From NCBI GenBank assembly GCA_040882225.1, contig JBBEBR010000003.1, forward strand, positions 1 through 64,000: a stretch of 64,000 bases of DNA, written 5' to 3'. A program made the position numbers and the translations under genes. Positions within the stretch are counted from its first letter, which is position 1; the number at the start of each line of letters is the position of its first letter. Origin of the DNA: Gracilimonas sp040882225 (GTDB lineage Bacteria; Bacteroidota; Rhodothermia; Balneolales; Balneolaceae). Of this stretch, positions 1-7,536 are shown piece by piece. Below the pieces are notes generated by a model. It did no database searches, was not told the origin of the DNA, and saw only the letters and a program-made list of their open reading frames with translations.

Positions 1-21
1 TAATAGTATTCCCTTATTCAT
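1..21 (-). CDS. Start of a gene in the next integron cassette (partial)
   Basis: An ATG at 21 on the minus strand opens a frame that runs off the left edge after seven codons (MNKGILL). It begins about 30 bases after the cassette junction at position 54, which is where a second cassette reading leftwards would start its gene. Only position supports it; there is no protein similarity to judge. Confidence 0.25.
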
Positions 22-43
22 GAAATCCAATACTTGAATGTTT

Positions 44-183
44 AGCCCTATAACGGTTTGGCGTTTAACCGGCTTGGCCTTATTGACAATTAATGTAATT
101 AAAACTCAGGATTACCATAAGACAAAAATTTTTGAATTATTAAACAGCGGCCAAGTCCGAGTTGAAACGCTGGTTAGTGGGCT
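44..183 (-). other. attC: attC recombination site of the first integron cassette
   Basis: The ends form the nested, imperfect inverted repeat expected of an attC. The left arm has AGCCCTATAAC (44-54), GCGTTTAAC (61-69) and CGG-CTTGGCC (70-79). The right arm has GGCCAAG (149-155), CCG (157-159), GTTGAAACGC (161-170) and GTTAGTGGGCT (173-183). Core TAAC/GTTA boxes lie outside, inner boxes GCGTTTAAC/GTTGAAACGC inside, and the two arms have unequal spacers (6 versus 2 bases), as in folded single-strand attC sites. On the minus strand the stop codon of the HNH gene (176-174) falls inside the first core box, which is normal for cassette genes. The 69-base centre is variable, as expected. The outer box AGCCCACTAAC is the exact complement of the first bases of the same cassette at 1486-1476. 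Confidence 0.85.
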
Positions 184-1052
184 GTCCCATTTATTTTTTG
201 TCTCAGTTGCGCCATCGACATGAAGTCACCATTAATTTTTCTATGCAACATTCTATGACAATTTGCACAAACTAAGGCAAGATCATCAAGAGTAGTTTCA
301 GTTTTTCCAGTTTGACTAATTGGATTTAAATGATGGCATTCAATGAAATTAATGCCAAACTTTTTTTTAAAAGAAAAATTACACACTTCACACTTCAAAT
401 TATCATTGGCAATTGCAATTGCAATTTCCTTTTTTCTATTTACAATTTCTCTGTTCCTCTCTCTTTTGTAATGAGAAACTAATTTCATTTTTCCCTCTTT
501 AACACTTAGGTCATGATCTTGGCTTTCAATTTCATTTAGATATGAATTAGTATTAATGACCGATTGCTTAAACCGATCAACAAAAAATGGCGTAAGCTGG
601 TCCCAGGTGTTTTTAAGATATTCATCAGTATTTTCAATACCAGATATTTTATCAATACGGCAAACATTTCCTTGACTTATACCTTGGAAACTTACGTTAG
701 CCCAAATTGTTGAAGAAACAGGTATAAGACTATTTAGCGGAGATATTGCAACTGTTTTTACTCTTCTGCCAAAGCGATAATTAGATTCTGATTTCGTATC
801 TACGATACTATTATCAATAGGAGTTACTAAATGAGTAAAACAACGGATTGAATTAATTTTTTGATGAATTAAAATTAATTCTCCAACAGATGGACTTAAG
901 GCATTATTTCTATGAACTGTAGGAAAATGCAATACAAAATCTTCACTTTCCAAATCCATATAAGCATGTTCATTAGTGGAACTTGTTACATTTTTTATCC
1001 AAATGATGTCCAGCGGAGTAAATAGATTATTCCTTGAAATATTATTCAACAT
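174..1052 (-). CDS. HNH endonuclease, integron cassette gene, possible EVE/PUA-like N-terminal domain
   Basis: This is a 292-residue protein. The C-terminal HNH (beta-beta-alpha metal) nuclease domain has the zinc-knuckle pair CEVC (about 221-224) and CANCH (about 262-266), the catalytic ECHH (about 238-241), and the usual LDDLALVC spacing segment. This is the McrA-like type that cuts DNA. The first 150 residues are not a nuclease. A run of short beta-like segments (WIKNV, GELILIHQK, FTHLVTPI, GRRVKTVAI) resembles PUA/EVE modified-base readers fused to HNH in modification-dependent restriction enzymes; that reading is inference. The ATG overlaps the end of the upstream small gene by 11 bases, so the two are translationally coupled in one cassette. 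Base composition is markedly AT-rich, as for a transferred cassette. An anti-phage or DNA-cleaving role is likely but unproven. Confidence 0.8.
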   Translation of the reverse strand: MLNNISRNNLFTPLDIIWIKNVTSSTNEHAYMDLESEDFVLHFPTVHRNNALSPSVGELILIHQKINSIRCFTHLVTPIDNSIVDTKSESNYRFGRRVKTVAISPLNSLIPVSSTIWANVSFQGISQGNVCRIDKISGIENTDEYLKNTWDQLTPFFVDRFKQSVINTNSYLNEIESQDHDLSVKEGKMKLVSHYKRERNREIVNRKKEIAIAIANDNLKCEVCNFSFKKKFGINFIECHHLNPISQTGKTETTLDDLALVCANCHRMLHRKINGDFMSMAQLRQKINGTAH

Positions 1053-1440
1053 CTAAAGTAGATTTATCGGTAATATCAAATACCATCCATTTTCCTTCAA
1101 TATTGATAGCATATGTACCATTAGGTTGGTTAGTAATGCTTAGTGTATAGGTCTCTTCATCCCTTTTTACTTTATAATCATATCTCATTGCTGAAAATCT
1201 ACTTTCAGAAATAATTTTGTAATTCCTGACATCAGAACCGAAAGTAGCTTTGATTATAGTATCACTGATTATAATTTCTACATCTTCTTTGATGGGATTT
1301 TCCATTGCTTTGGCCCAACTTCCTTTTTCTTCAATATTTGCCCACTGATCAGCTTTGTAAATAGTAGATTCTTGAGATTGTCCAAATGCAGAAATACAAA
1401 AAAAGGAAAGTAACACTGCAAAAAATGTTGTTCTCTTCAT
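1042..1440 (-). CDS. Small exported protein of unknown function, first gene of the integron cassette
   Basis: This is a 132-residue protein with a clear Sec signal peptide: MKR, a hydrophobic stretch ending near FCISAFGQ, and cleavage about residue 20. The mature part is about 110 residues and rich in alternating beta-like segments (VEIIISDTIIKATFG, YTLSITNQPNGTYAI), suggesting a small lipocalin-like or beta-sandwich fold. I do not recognise a family. The ATG lies about 45 bases inside the cassette and is probably expressed from a promoter in the attI region. Its stop overlaps the HNH gene start. A nuclease paired with an exported protein is an odd couple; it could be an unrelated passenger, or the pair could have arisen by cassette fusion with loss of an internal attC. 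Confidence 0.7.
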   Translation of the reverse strand: MKRTTFFAVLLSFFCISAFGQSQESTIYKADQWANIEEKGSWAKAMENPIKEDVEIIISDTIIKATFGSDVRNYKIISESRFSAMRYDYKVKRDEETYTLSITNQPNGTYAINIEGKWMVFDITDKSTLDVE

Positions 1441-1475
1441 GAGTTTATGATTGATTAGAATTTAATTTCAGGTTA

Positions 1476-1486
1476 AGCCCACTAAC
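1476..1486 (-). other. attI: attI/first-cassette junction (core site)
   Basis: On the minus strand this reads GTTAGTGGGCT, a core site of the GTTRRRY type. It is the exact reverse complement of the outer box of the attC at 173-183. That is what is expected when a circular cassette has been cut between G and TT of its own attC and inserted next to an integrase gene. The cassette therefore spans about 1485 down to 54, roughly 1.43 kb. The attI accessory region should lie between here and the intI start at 1694. Confidence 0.8.
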
Positions 1487-1635
1487 ATATTAATGATGAA
1501 CATTTCATCGGGGATAAATGTATATAATCTCCTTTAATAATGCTTAAGAAGTTACTGCACATCAAGTATTTATTGAAATAATGTTCCATAAAGTAGTTCA
1601 TATAAATCGGCTGATAAAACTTTATTGAACATTTT

Positions 1636-1666
1636 TGTAAGGAATCATCTTCTCATCGCTCTAACA
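1636..1666 (+). promoter_or_regulatory. Promoter-like motif upstream of intI, shared with the locus at 25291-25321
   Basis: TGTAAGGAAT followed after ten bases by TCGCTCTAACA. The same 31-nt block is found at 25291-25321 with 27 of 31 bases identical, between an ECF sigma gene and its downstream TPR gene. Two conserved blocks separated by a less conserved spacer look like the -35/-10 pair of an ECF promoter (for example TGTAAG, about 15 bases, CGCTCT). In both places an inverted repeat follows directly and the gene starts shortly after. Recognition by the sigma factor at 24738 is inference. Confidence 0.5.
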
Positions 1667-1694
1667 GGTATGAAAACTTAAAAAACTCCTGTTA
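1662..1694 (+). promoter_or_regulatory. Inverted repeat reaching into the intI start codon
   Basis: TAACAGG (1662-1668) pairs with CCTGTTA (1688-1694); the last A is the first base of the intI ATG. There is no Shine-Dalgarno sequence; CTCCT just before the start is instead anti-SD-like. The stem may protect the 5' end of a short leader or restrain translation of the integrase. Confidence 0.4.
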
Positions 1695-2650
1695 TGAGCA
1701 AATTATTAAAATCCGTAAGAAACGAAATTCGCCGCCGTAATTATAGCTACCGAACCGAGCAGGCTTATACAAACTGGATTAAGCAATTCGTCAGGTTCTG
1801 CGACTTTCAACACCCGGCTGAGGCTGAGCAAGCAAAAGTAGTAGAATTTTTAAATTACCTGGTAAACGAGCGAAATGTAGCGGCATCAACACAAAATCAG
1901 GCTCTTTGCTCACTTGTTTTTCTATATAAGCAGGTGTTAAATCAACCATTGGGAATGCTTGACAATCTTAAATATGCCGGAAACAGTCAGAATATTCCGG
2001 TGGTACTGTCTCCCGAAGAAGTAAAAAATATGTTAAACAGTATGGGTGGCGTAAAAAAACTTATCGCCAGTTTAATGTATGGAACCGGATTGCGGGTTTC
2101 TGAATGCCTTCGCCTTCGGATTTTAGATGTGGATTTCAGCTATAGCCAAATACAGGTGCGAAATGGAAAAGGAGGGAAAGACAGGGTAACGCTACTCCCC
2201 GAAAAGCTGACATCAGATTTGAAATTCCATATACAAAAAGTGAAACGGCTTCACCAGCAAGATATTCAAAATGGATACGGCTCTGTACTAATGCCTAAAG
2301 CATTGGCAGTAAAATATCCAAATGCGTCAGAAGAGTTTAAATGGCAATATCTGTTTCCCTCCAAAAAAATAGGCCGCGATCCACGCTCAGCGCACCTGCA
2401 CCGGTATCACCAATCACCACAGGCGCTGAACAGGGAAATTTCAAAAGCCGTGAAGAAAGCCAATATTGATAAAAAAGCTTCAGCTCACACCCTCCGACAC
2501 AGCTTCGCCACCCACCTCCTGAAAAATGGCTACGACATCCGCACCGTGCAGGAACTCCTCGGCCACAAAAACCTTAAAACCACCATGATATACACGCATG
2601 TACTCAATAAGGGCGGCAACTACATCAAAAGCCCCGTAGATATCTTATAG
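1694..2650 (+). CDS. intI: Integron integrase (IntI-type tyrosine recombinase)
   Basis: This 318-residue protein recombines attI and attC sites. The N-terminal SAM-like DNA-binding domain covers about 1-90. The catalytic domain carries R134 (GTGLRVSE), a lysine in NGKGGKDR (about 159-162), H265-x-x-R268 (HTLRHSF), H291 (LGHKNLK) and the nucleophile Y300. The IntI-specific insertion is present at about 190-245, with FPS and SAHLHRYHQ, and the C-terminus ends in the IntI-typical THVLNKGG and SPVDIL. These features separate it from XerC/D and phage integrases. All catalytic residues are intact, so it should be active. It is transcribed away from the cassette array on its left, as in normal integrons. 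No LexA-like palindrome was seen upstream; an ECF-type promoter motif is present instead. Confidence 0.95.
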   Translation: MSKLLKSVRNEIRRRNYSYRTEQAYTNWIKQFVRFCDFQHPAEAEQAKVVEFLNYLVNERNVAASTQNQALCSLVFLYKQVLNQPLGMLDNLKYAGNSQNIPVVLSPEEVKNMLNSMGGVKKLIASLMYGTGLRVSECLRLRILDVDFSYSQIQVRNGKGGKDRVTLLPEKLTSDLKFHIQKVKRLHQQDIQNGYGSVLMPKALAVKYPNASEEFKWQYLFPSKKIGRDPRSAHLHRYHQSPQALNREISKAVKKANIDKKASAHTLRHSFATHLLKNGYDIRTVQELLGHKNLKTTMIYTHVLNKGGNYIKSPVDIL

Positions 2651-2837
2651 TTCTAAAATCGTTAATCGCCACCCGTTAATCGCAGATCACCCAGCCTTAG
2701 AAAAAAGAGGATGTTGCTGATGCATTGTTTTCAATCCAAAATCCAAAATTCAAAATTCAAAATTGGATATTGGATATTCATTAACACCCACGTAGATCTT
2801 TCGCGATACAACAAAGAATCTTAAATCTTAAATTTTC

Positions 2838-3178
2838 TCCCTCGTCACGAAGCTCCTGCTACGTGATGCAATCCCGGAAGCTCCCGCTTCCATACAAAAC
2901 CCATGGCCAAACTTCTCAAATTGTTAATCGCCGCCCGTTAATCGCAGATCATCCAGCATTTTCCGGCCTTAGAAAAAAGAGCGTTGCTAAATTTCAATCC
3001 AAAATTGAATATTGGGCATTCATTAACACCGGGAGATCTTTCGCGGCTAAACGTAGAACCCTTCGCTACCTGCTAAGCGCTCAAGATGACAAAAGAGAAT
3101 GTTGCTAATGCTATAGTTCAATCCAAAATTCATTAACACCCTCGTAGATCTTTCGCGATACAACAAAGAATCTTAAAT
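2838..3178 (+). repeat. Tandem repeat unit, copy 1
   Basis: 341 bases matching 3210-3550 with a single difference. It begins TCCCTCGTCACG and ends after CAACAAAGAATCTTAAAT. It contains the REP-like double hairpin at its left end and GGGAGATCTTTCGCGG/CGTAGATCTTTCGCG segments further in. Near identity indicates recent duplication or ongoing homogenisation. Confidence 0.9.
2845..2891 (+). repeat. REP-like double hairpin, copy 1
   Basis: TCACGaAGC/GCTaCGTGA stem followed nine bases later by the GGAAGC-TCCC-GCTTCC stem. The same two-hairpin layout is at 3217-3263 (within the tandem copy) and at 10261-10305 with a diverged first stem. Confidence 0.7.
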
Positions 3179-3209
3179 CTTAAATCTTAAATTTTGAATC
3201 CTAAATCTT

Positions 3210-3550
3210 TCCCTCGTCACGAAGCTCCTGCTACGTGATGCAATCCCGGAAGCTCCCGCTTCCATACAAAACCCATGGCCAAACTTCTCAAATTGTTAAT
3301 CGCCGCCCGTTAATCGCAGATCATCCAGCATTTTCCGGCCTTAGAAAAAAGAGCGTTGCTAAATTTCAATCCAAAATTGAATATTGGGCATTCATTAACA
3401 CCGGGAGATCTTTCGCGGCTAAACGTAGAACCCTTCGCTACCTGCTAAGCGCTCAAGATGACAAAAGAGAATGTTGCTAATGCTATAGTTCAATCCAAAA
3501 TTCATTAACACCCACGTAGATCTTTCGCGATACAACAAAGAATCTTAAAT
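3210..3550 (+). repeat. Tandem repeat unit, copy 2
   Basis: Second copy of the 341-base unit, offset by 372 bases from copy 1. The 31-base spacer between copies is made of TTAAATC/TTGAATCC-type heptads, so the unit plus spacer is the repeating period. Confidence 0.9.
3217..3263 (+). repeat. REP-like double hairpin, copy 2
   Basis: Identical to the copy at 2845-2891 because it lies in the second tandem unit. Confidence 0.7.
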
Positions 3551-3639
3551 TTTGAATTTTGAATCCTAAATCCTAAATCTTGAATTTCTTACCATCAAAA
3601 CCGATACCTTTCAGGTATAATATTCAGTAGAAAAAAATT

Positions 3640-3981
3640 ATGCCTACAGTTAAACTCTTGAAAATTGCACACGGCCGAAGCGGCGACAAAGGAAATGGAA
3701 GTAACGTGGGAATCATAGCCCGTCATCCTGATATCTATCCTTTCCTCCAGAAAAATCTAACGGCAGATCGCGTAAAAAATCACATGAAAAATGTGTGCAA
3801 AGGCAGCGTAGAACGATTCGAACTTCCCAACATCGGCGCACTAAATTTCTTGCTGAATCAAAGTCTTGGCGGGGGCGGAACCGTTTCCCTAAAGCTGGAT
3901 GCCCAGGGAAAAACACACGCTTCTCAGGTTTTACGAATGGATATGGATGTTCCCGAAGAGCTGCTGAAATTAGTGGAATGA
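3640..3981 (+). CDS. AtuA-related small protein
   Basis: This 113-residue protein matches the small domain normally found at the C-terminus of, or encoded next to, AtuA/DUF1446 proteins. Recognisable parts are the start KLLKIAHGRSGDKGN, the segment NVGIIARHPDIYPFL, and LNFLLNQSLGGGGTVSLKLDAQGK. AtuA proteins act in acyclic terpene and leucine-type acyl-CoA catabolism, but the small domain's own activity is unknown. The large partner is absent from this window, so it either lies elsewhere or the protein acts alone. The gene stands alone: repeats lie to its left and a convergent operon to its right. TATAAT at about 3616 may be its promoter. Family assignment is good; function is not established. 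Confidence 0.75.
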   Translation: MPTVKLLKIAHGRSGDKGNGSNVGIIARHPDIYPFLQKNLTADRVKNHMKNVCKGSVERFELPNIGALNFLLNQSLGGGGTVSLKLDAQGKTHASQVLRMDMDVPEELLKLVE

Positions 3982-4033
3982 TTTGCTAAGCCCACCCCAA
4001 AATTTTCCCAGAGATGTCTGGGAAATAGAATCC

Positions 4034-4603
4034 TCAATAAAAGCGAATAGGGATCTCTATCTGCATAACATCCCATTTCAGAGACATGACGGTGGTATTA
4101 ATATTTAATTCGGAAAATTGAATGGTGAAAGCTTCTACCGGACTTTCGAGTGGCTGAACTGGAAATTCGATTCGTTTATAATCCCGGTTGGCATTATAGT
4201 TGAAAGCTCCCCACTGACCTAAATCACGATTCAAAATTACAGTCCACGAATCTGGATTTGGGATGGTAAACAGCGAATATGTTCCGGGGTGAATGGCTTC
4301 CGTTCCCATCAAAACGGTATCGGTAATGGTGATTTCAGTGGCTTCGTTTGCGCCCGTTCGCCAAACTTCACCATAGGGTTCAAGATCGCCAAAAATAACT
4401 CGACCCGCTTTATATGGCTGCCCGTAAACCACTTTTATATACGCTCCTTGGTACTTGACGGAAGAAATAGCGATCGGGCTTTTCCTGTTTCCAACATCCT
4501 GCGAATCCGGCAGTTCCGGTTTGGATTCTGTGCATCCCGAAAGCACCATCAACATAAAAACAGTGGAAAAACAACAGGCTAAAATGGTGGTGAATTTCAT
4601 CAA
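4034..4603 (-). CDS. DUF2911 lipoprotein
   Basis: This is a 189-residue exported lipoprotein. The signal peptide ends in the lipobox LSGC (about residue 24). The rest is a single DUF2911 domain, recognised by YGEVWRTGANEAT, HPGTYSLFTIP and a WTVILNRDLGQWGAFNY-like segment. DUF2911 is a beta-rich domain common in Bacteroidota and relatives, with no known reaction; periplasmic or outer-membrane location is expected. Its ATG overlaps the stop of the large upstream gene by four bases, so it is the last gene of a three-gene operon (8198 down to 4034). Confidence 0.85.
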   Translation of the reverse strand: MMKFTTILACCFSTVFMLMVLSGCTESKPELPDSQDVGNRKSPIAISSVKYQGAYIKVVYGQPYKAGRVIFGDLEPYGEVWRTGANEATEITITDTVLMGTEAIHPGTYSLFTIPNPDSWTVILNRDLGQWGAFNYNANRDYKRIEFPVQPLESPVEAFTIQFSELNINTTVMSLKWDVMQIEIPIRFY

Positions 4604-7536
4604 AATTGTCCGAATATGAATTGTGTGTTTTTTCGGGATGGCTCGTAAGCAACGCCAACCCCCAAATCTAAAAGAATATTGGAAAGCTTAAACTGCACGT
4701 GCAATCCGCCTCCAAAAATGCTTCTGCTTGAAGCTAACAAATCACCGGAGTTTAAATTTGTAAGAGTGTGTGAAAATGCGGTTAAATAAATGCTGCTCAA
4801 ATACAGAGGCACGGTAAGCCCGCCGTTATCGGGGTATAAAAGCGGAATAGTATAGCGCGTACTAAAGCGGCCAAGATTATTAAAAATGGTATCGTTGATA
4901 GAATTTGGGAAAGGATTTACTGCAAAACCCATCGGCACAATCGTGCTGTTGCCATAAATGGGACTGGTGCTTTGCTGCAGAAAACGAAGGTCTACCCGCA
5001 GCGACTGATTCCATCTTCGAAGCGGAGAAAGGTAAGCGAAGGCTCCGTAATAAGCCGTCCATTGCTTGCCAAAAGTGGTGCGGCCAATTCCATTTTCAAA
5101 GGTGATGTCAACGGTTGGCTCGTTGAGTGTATGTTCCAGTAATCCGAACATGGAAATTCCAGCAGAAGGCTGCACATCTCTGGGAAGATTTAGAATTCCG
5201 AGATTAAGCTGTGCAAAAGTTCCGGCCTTATACCGGGTGGCAAAATCGGAAATCGCTGTTGGGGAAAGATCATAATATTTAAACTGCTCCGCTGAAATTT
5301 CCGGCTCAAAATAAAAGGATGAAAGCCTCGTGTCTCCCTTAAAAGTATAATGGAAAGGAATGGTGAGGCTGATGCCGCGATCTTGCCGCATTAACGGAAA
5401 TTGTTCGTTCGTGGTAGGATCGGTGGTTGCGAAAAATGATGGATCGCTGTAAGCATTGATTTCGAAGCCGGGATAGAATGTTTTATTTGCGTAGGTGAAA
5501 TCGTACCAAAGCCGGTTCTGAATGCCGGTAACTTCAGAGTAATAACTTTGCCCCGAAAGCACGTCTACACTTGAAATACCAGCTCCCGCTTGTGTAGCGC
5601 CTGCATTTTCTCTTAGAACCGGAATGATAATCCGTGGTTTTAACCAGGATAAATCTGAGCGGTAGGGTGAAATTTCCCATTCCGAAGTATCTTCAATTTC
5701 GCTCCCGAGAAGGGGCCGGTTTAAGCGTACCTGAAGCTCAGCTCCCTGTAGAATTTCAGCTTCAGGAACGGCTTCCCCAAGAAAATGCTCCCGCGAAAGA
5801 ACAGCCAGTTTCTGCTCATCTCCCGTCTGCACCACATAGGCGATGGAATCTCCGCCGGGGGAATAAGAGGCTTCATAAGCATTATACACTGAGCTTGTAA
5901 TTTGCGTGATTTCCCAGGAACCTAAATCATATTCAAAAACATTCATGGCGGGCGGGGCGTCCATGGTAAACATGATTTTTTCTCCATTGGGATGCCATTC
6001 CGGATCATGCACAGAGCCATTTAGAAAGGCGAGATCTGGGTCGCCGGCTAAATCATCACCCAAAGAAGAAAGCGCCGCAATCCACAAAGCCTGAACTCCC
6101 CGGCGGTTTACCAGCACCGCAATTTGCTCAGGATTTCTGGGATTAATTTTTATGCTGACCGGATTTCCCGCCGTAAAAGTATACAACGTGTTGAATGCTC
6201 CATCTTCAAGAACCTCAACAATGCGGCCGTTTTCCTCATGGGTTTGAAGGCCGAAAATTCGTCCCGATCCGGTGGTTGGCGCAAAAACACGTTTTCTTTT
6301 GGTTAGTGTGATGTCTTGCCCGGATGCTACATTTAAGCGGTGGATATCCGTTAAATACACCCCCGGATACAACGGATGCCGCGAATAACTGCTGTAGTAT
6401 AAATTGCCATTTTCGGTCAGCTCATAATTATAGTCCCCAACTGAAAAGGCCTCTTTCACGAGAGAAATTTTTTCTGTGTGCAGGTTTAATCGATAAAAAC
6501 CTAAGAGGCTGTTGTAAAACGATCCATAAAAAAGCAGCTCAGAATCTGAAATCCATTTAGGGCCATGCGCTTGCTCTCCTTTAAAAGGAGTCTCAAACAG
6601 GCTCGATTTCTCCGTAGTATTGATGGGTATTTCCTGAAGCCTTTCTTGTTCGCGCCGGTTCATTTCCTCTTCGTATTCGTTAAAGAGTACTCGGGGCCAC
6701 TTGCCCGTTACACTCGAAAGTGCATATCCATAACCCAGCATAAAATGGCTGTAATGCATACGAATGGCTTCTTTGCTTACCGATTCGCCATAGGTATCGT
6801 GCAGCCAGTCTACAAATGAATAACCGGCTATATAATGGCGGTTACGTGGTAAGGAGTAATCAGAGGGAATTAAAGTTTGGCCCATATTCCACCGGTAAGA
6901 GCTCCCGAAATTGGCGTTGAAACGGTTGGTGGAAAACGTGTATTCGCCCCGCCCGCCCTGTGGAGCTATTTCTTCGGTTTCATAATAAACGGCCAGGCCT
7001 TCATGCAAACCTACCGGAACAAATCCATGCACGGAACGGGCGAGGTCTGGGGAAAAGTAACTGATGAAGTTGGGAATACTGATTTTCTGCTCGCTTCTAA
7101 CTTGCTGTACATTATAATGCGCGGCATGAACAAGTTCGTGAGGGAGCACGGTTTCCAGCCAGTCGCCGGTTTTGGGATTCATAGCTTTCCCTTTTATCGG
7201 GGAAAGATCTACTTCTGAGCGGAAATTGAAGGTGGTTACAAATCCGTTTGAGAGGTCATTATAATTGCGAAGGACAACCGGGAAATTTGTGAGTGTTCCA
7301 CCGGTTAACTCAGAGGCGGAGGGATAGCTGTTTTCGAGAATTCTGGCGGCGCGATAAGCCAATGAATCTTCTCCGCCAGGAAAAATGATTCTGAAATGCT
7401 CCGTCTTTAGTTGTTGCCAGTCTTGCCCGGTAGGCCGGTTGTGTGGATAGAAAGAGAAATATTGCGCCGTTGCGGAAATGGGGATAAACAGAATCATCAT
7501 CAACAAAAGAAATAAAACGCCGGTATTTTTCATCAA
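4600..7536 (-). CDS. Large exported gluzincin-like protein with TolB-type propeller and C-terminal beta-barrel
   Basis: This 978-residue protein has a signal peptide ending about SATAQ (residue 25). The N-terminal 250 residues resemble the peptidase MA-like (gluzincin) fold: HELVH at 133-137 supplies the HExxH zinc motif, and GLHEGLAVYYE about 50 residues later gives the third ligand region. Residues about 300-620 form WD40/TolB-like propeller repeats (DPEWHPNGEKIMFT, YEASYSPGGDSIAYV). The last 350 residues alternate aromatic beta strands and end in IFGQF, like outer-membrane barrels. The order protease-propeller-barrel suggests a surface- or periplasm-facing protease anchored in the outer membrane. 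Cleavage activity is likely from the intact motif; the substrate is unknown. Four-base overlaps on both sides tie it to trhA and the DUF2911 gene. Confidence 0.75.
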   Translation of the reverse strand: MMKNTGVLFLLLMMILFIPISATAQYFSFYPHNRPTGQDWQQLKTEHFRIIFPGGEDSLAYRAARILENSYPSASELTGGTLTNFPVVLRNYNDLSNGFVTTFNFRSEVDLSPIKGKAMNPKTGDWLETVLPHELVHAAHYNVQQVRSEQKISIPNFISYFSPDLARSVHGFVPVGLHEGLAVYYETEEIAPQGGRGEYTFSTNRFNANFGSSYRWNMGQTLIPSDYSLPRNRHYIAGYSFVDWLHDTYGESVSKEAIRMHYSHFMLGYGYALSSVTGKWPRVLFNEYEEEMNRREQERLQEIPINTTEKSSLFETPFKGEQAHGPKWISDSELLFYGSFYNSLLGFYRLNLHTEKISLVKEAFSVGDYNYELTENGNLYYSSYSRHPLYPGVYLTDIHRLNVASGQDITLTKRKRVFAPTTGSGRIFGLQTHEENGRIVEVLEDGAFNTLYTFTAGNPVSIKINPRNPEQIAVLVNRRGVQALWIAALSSLGDDLAGDPDLAFLNGSVHDPEWHPNGEKIMFTMDAPPAMNVFEYDLGSWEITQITSSVYNAYEASYSPGGDSIAYVVQTGDEQKLAVLSREHFLGEAVPEAEILQGAELQVRLNRPLLGSEIEDTSEWEISPYRSDLSWLKPRIIIPVLRENAGATQAGAGISSVDVLSGQSYYSEVTGIQNRLWYDFTYANKTFYPGFEINAYSDPSFFATTDPTTNEQFPLMRQDRGISLTIPFHYTFKGDTRLSSFYFEPEISAEQFKYYDLSPTAISDFATRYKAGTFAQLNLGILNLPRDVQPSAGISMFGLLEHTLNEPTVDITFENGIGRTTFGKQWTAYYGAFAYLSPLRRWNQSLRVDLRFLQQSTSPIYGNSTIVPMGFAVNPFPNSINDTIFNNLGRFSTRYTIPLLYPDNGGLTVPLYLSSIYLTAFSHTLTNLNSGDLLASSRSIFGGGLHVQFKLSNILLDLGVGVAYEPSRKNTQFIFGQF

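Larger units (their letters stand above)
2651..3639 (+). repeat. Repeat-filled region after intI: tandem duplication and low-complexity TTAAATC runs
   Basis: There is no convincing gene. The block 2838-3178 recurs at 3210-3550 (spacing 372, one mismatch seen, at 3142/3514). A partial third copy precedes it: the segments GTTAATCGC..CGTTAATCGCAGATCA and CACCCACGTAGATC at about 2660-2835. Between units there are runs of TTAAATCTTAAAT and TTTTGAATCCTAAAT heptads. Two identical 81-codon frames inside the units (2863 and 3235) are by-products of the repeat. Confidence 0.85.

Noticed and set aside
38..223. A 61-codon plus-strand frame at the left edge
   Set aside because: It covers the attC inverted repeat and has a TTG start; the attC and the HNH gene explain the sequence better.
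1487..1635. A LexA-type box or attI accessory repeats upstream of intI
   Set aside because: Scanning by eye found no CTGT-N8-ACAG palindrome or clear extra attI boxes; only the junction box is supported.
2863..3480. Two identical 81-codon frames (2863 and 3235)
   Set aside because: They lie inside the tandem repeat and hairpins, with no protein-like features, and duplicate exactly because the DNA does.
2651..3600. CRISPR-like look of the repeat block after intI
   Set aside because: Only two or three long copies, no regularly spaced short repeats with unique spacers, and no cas genes.
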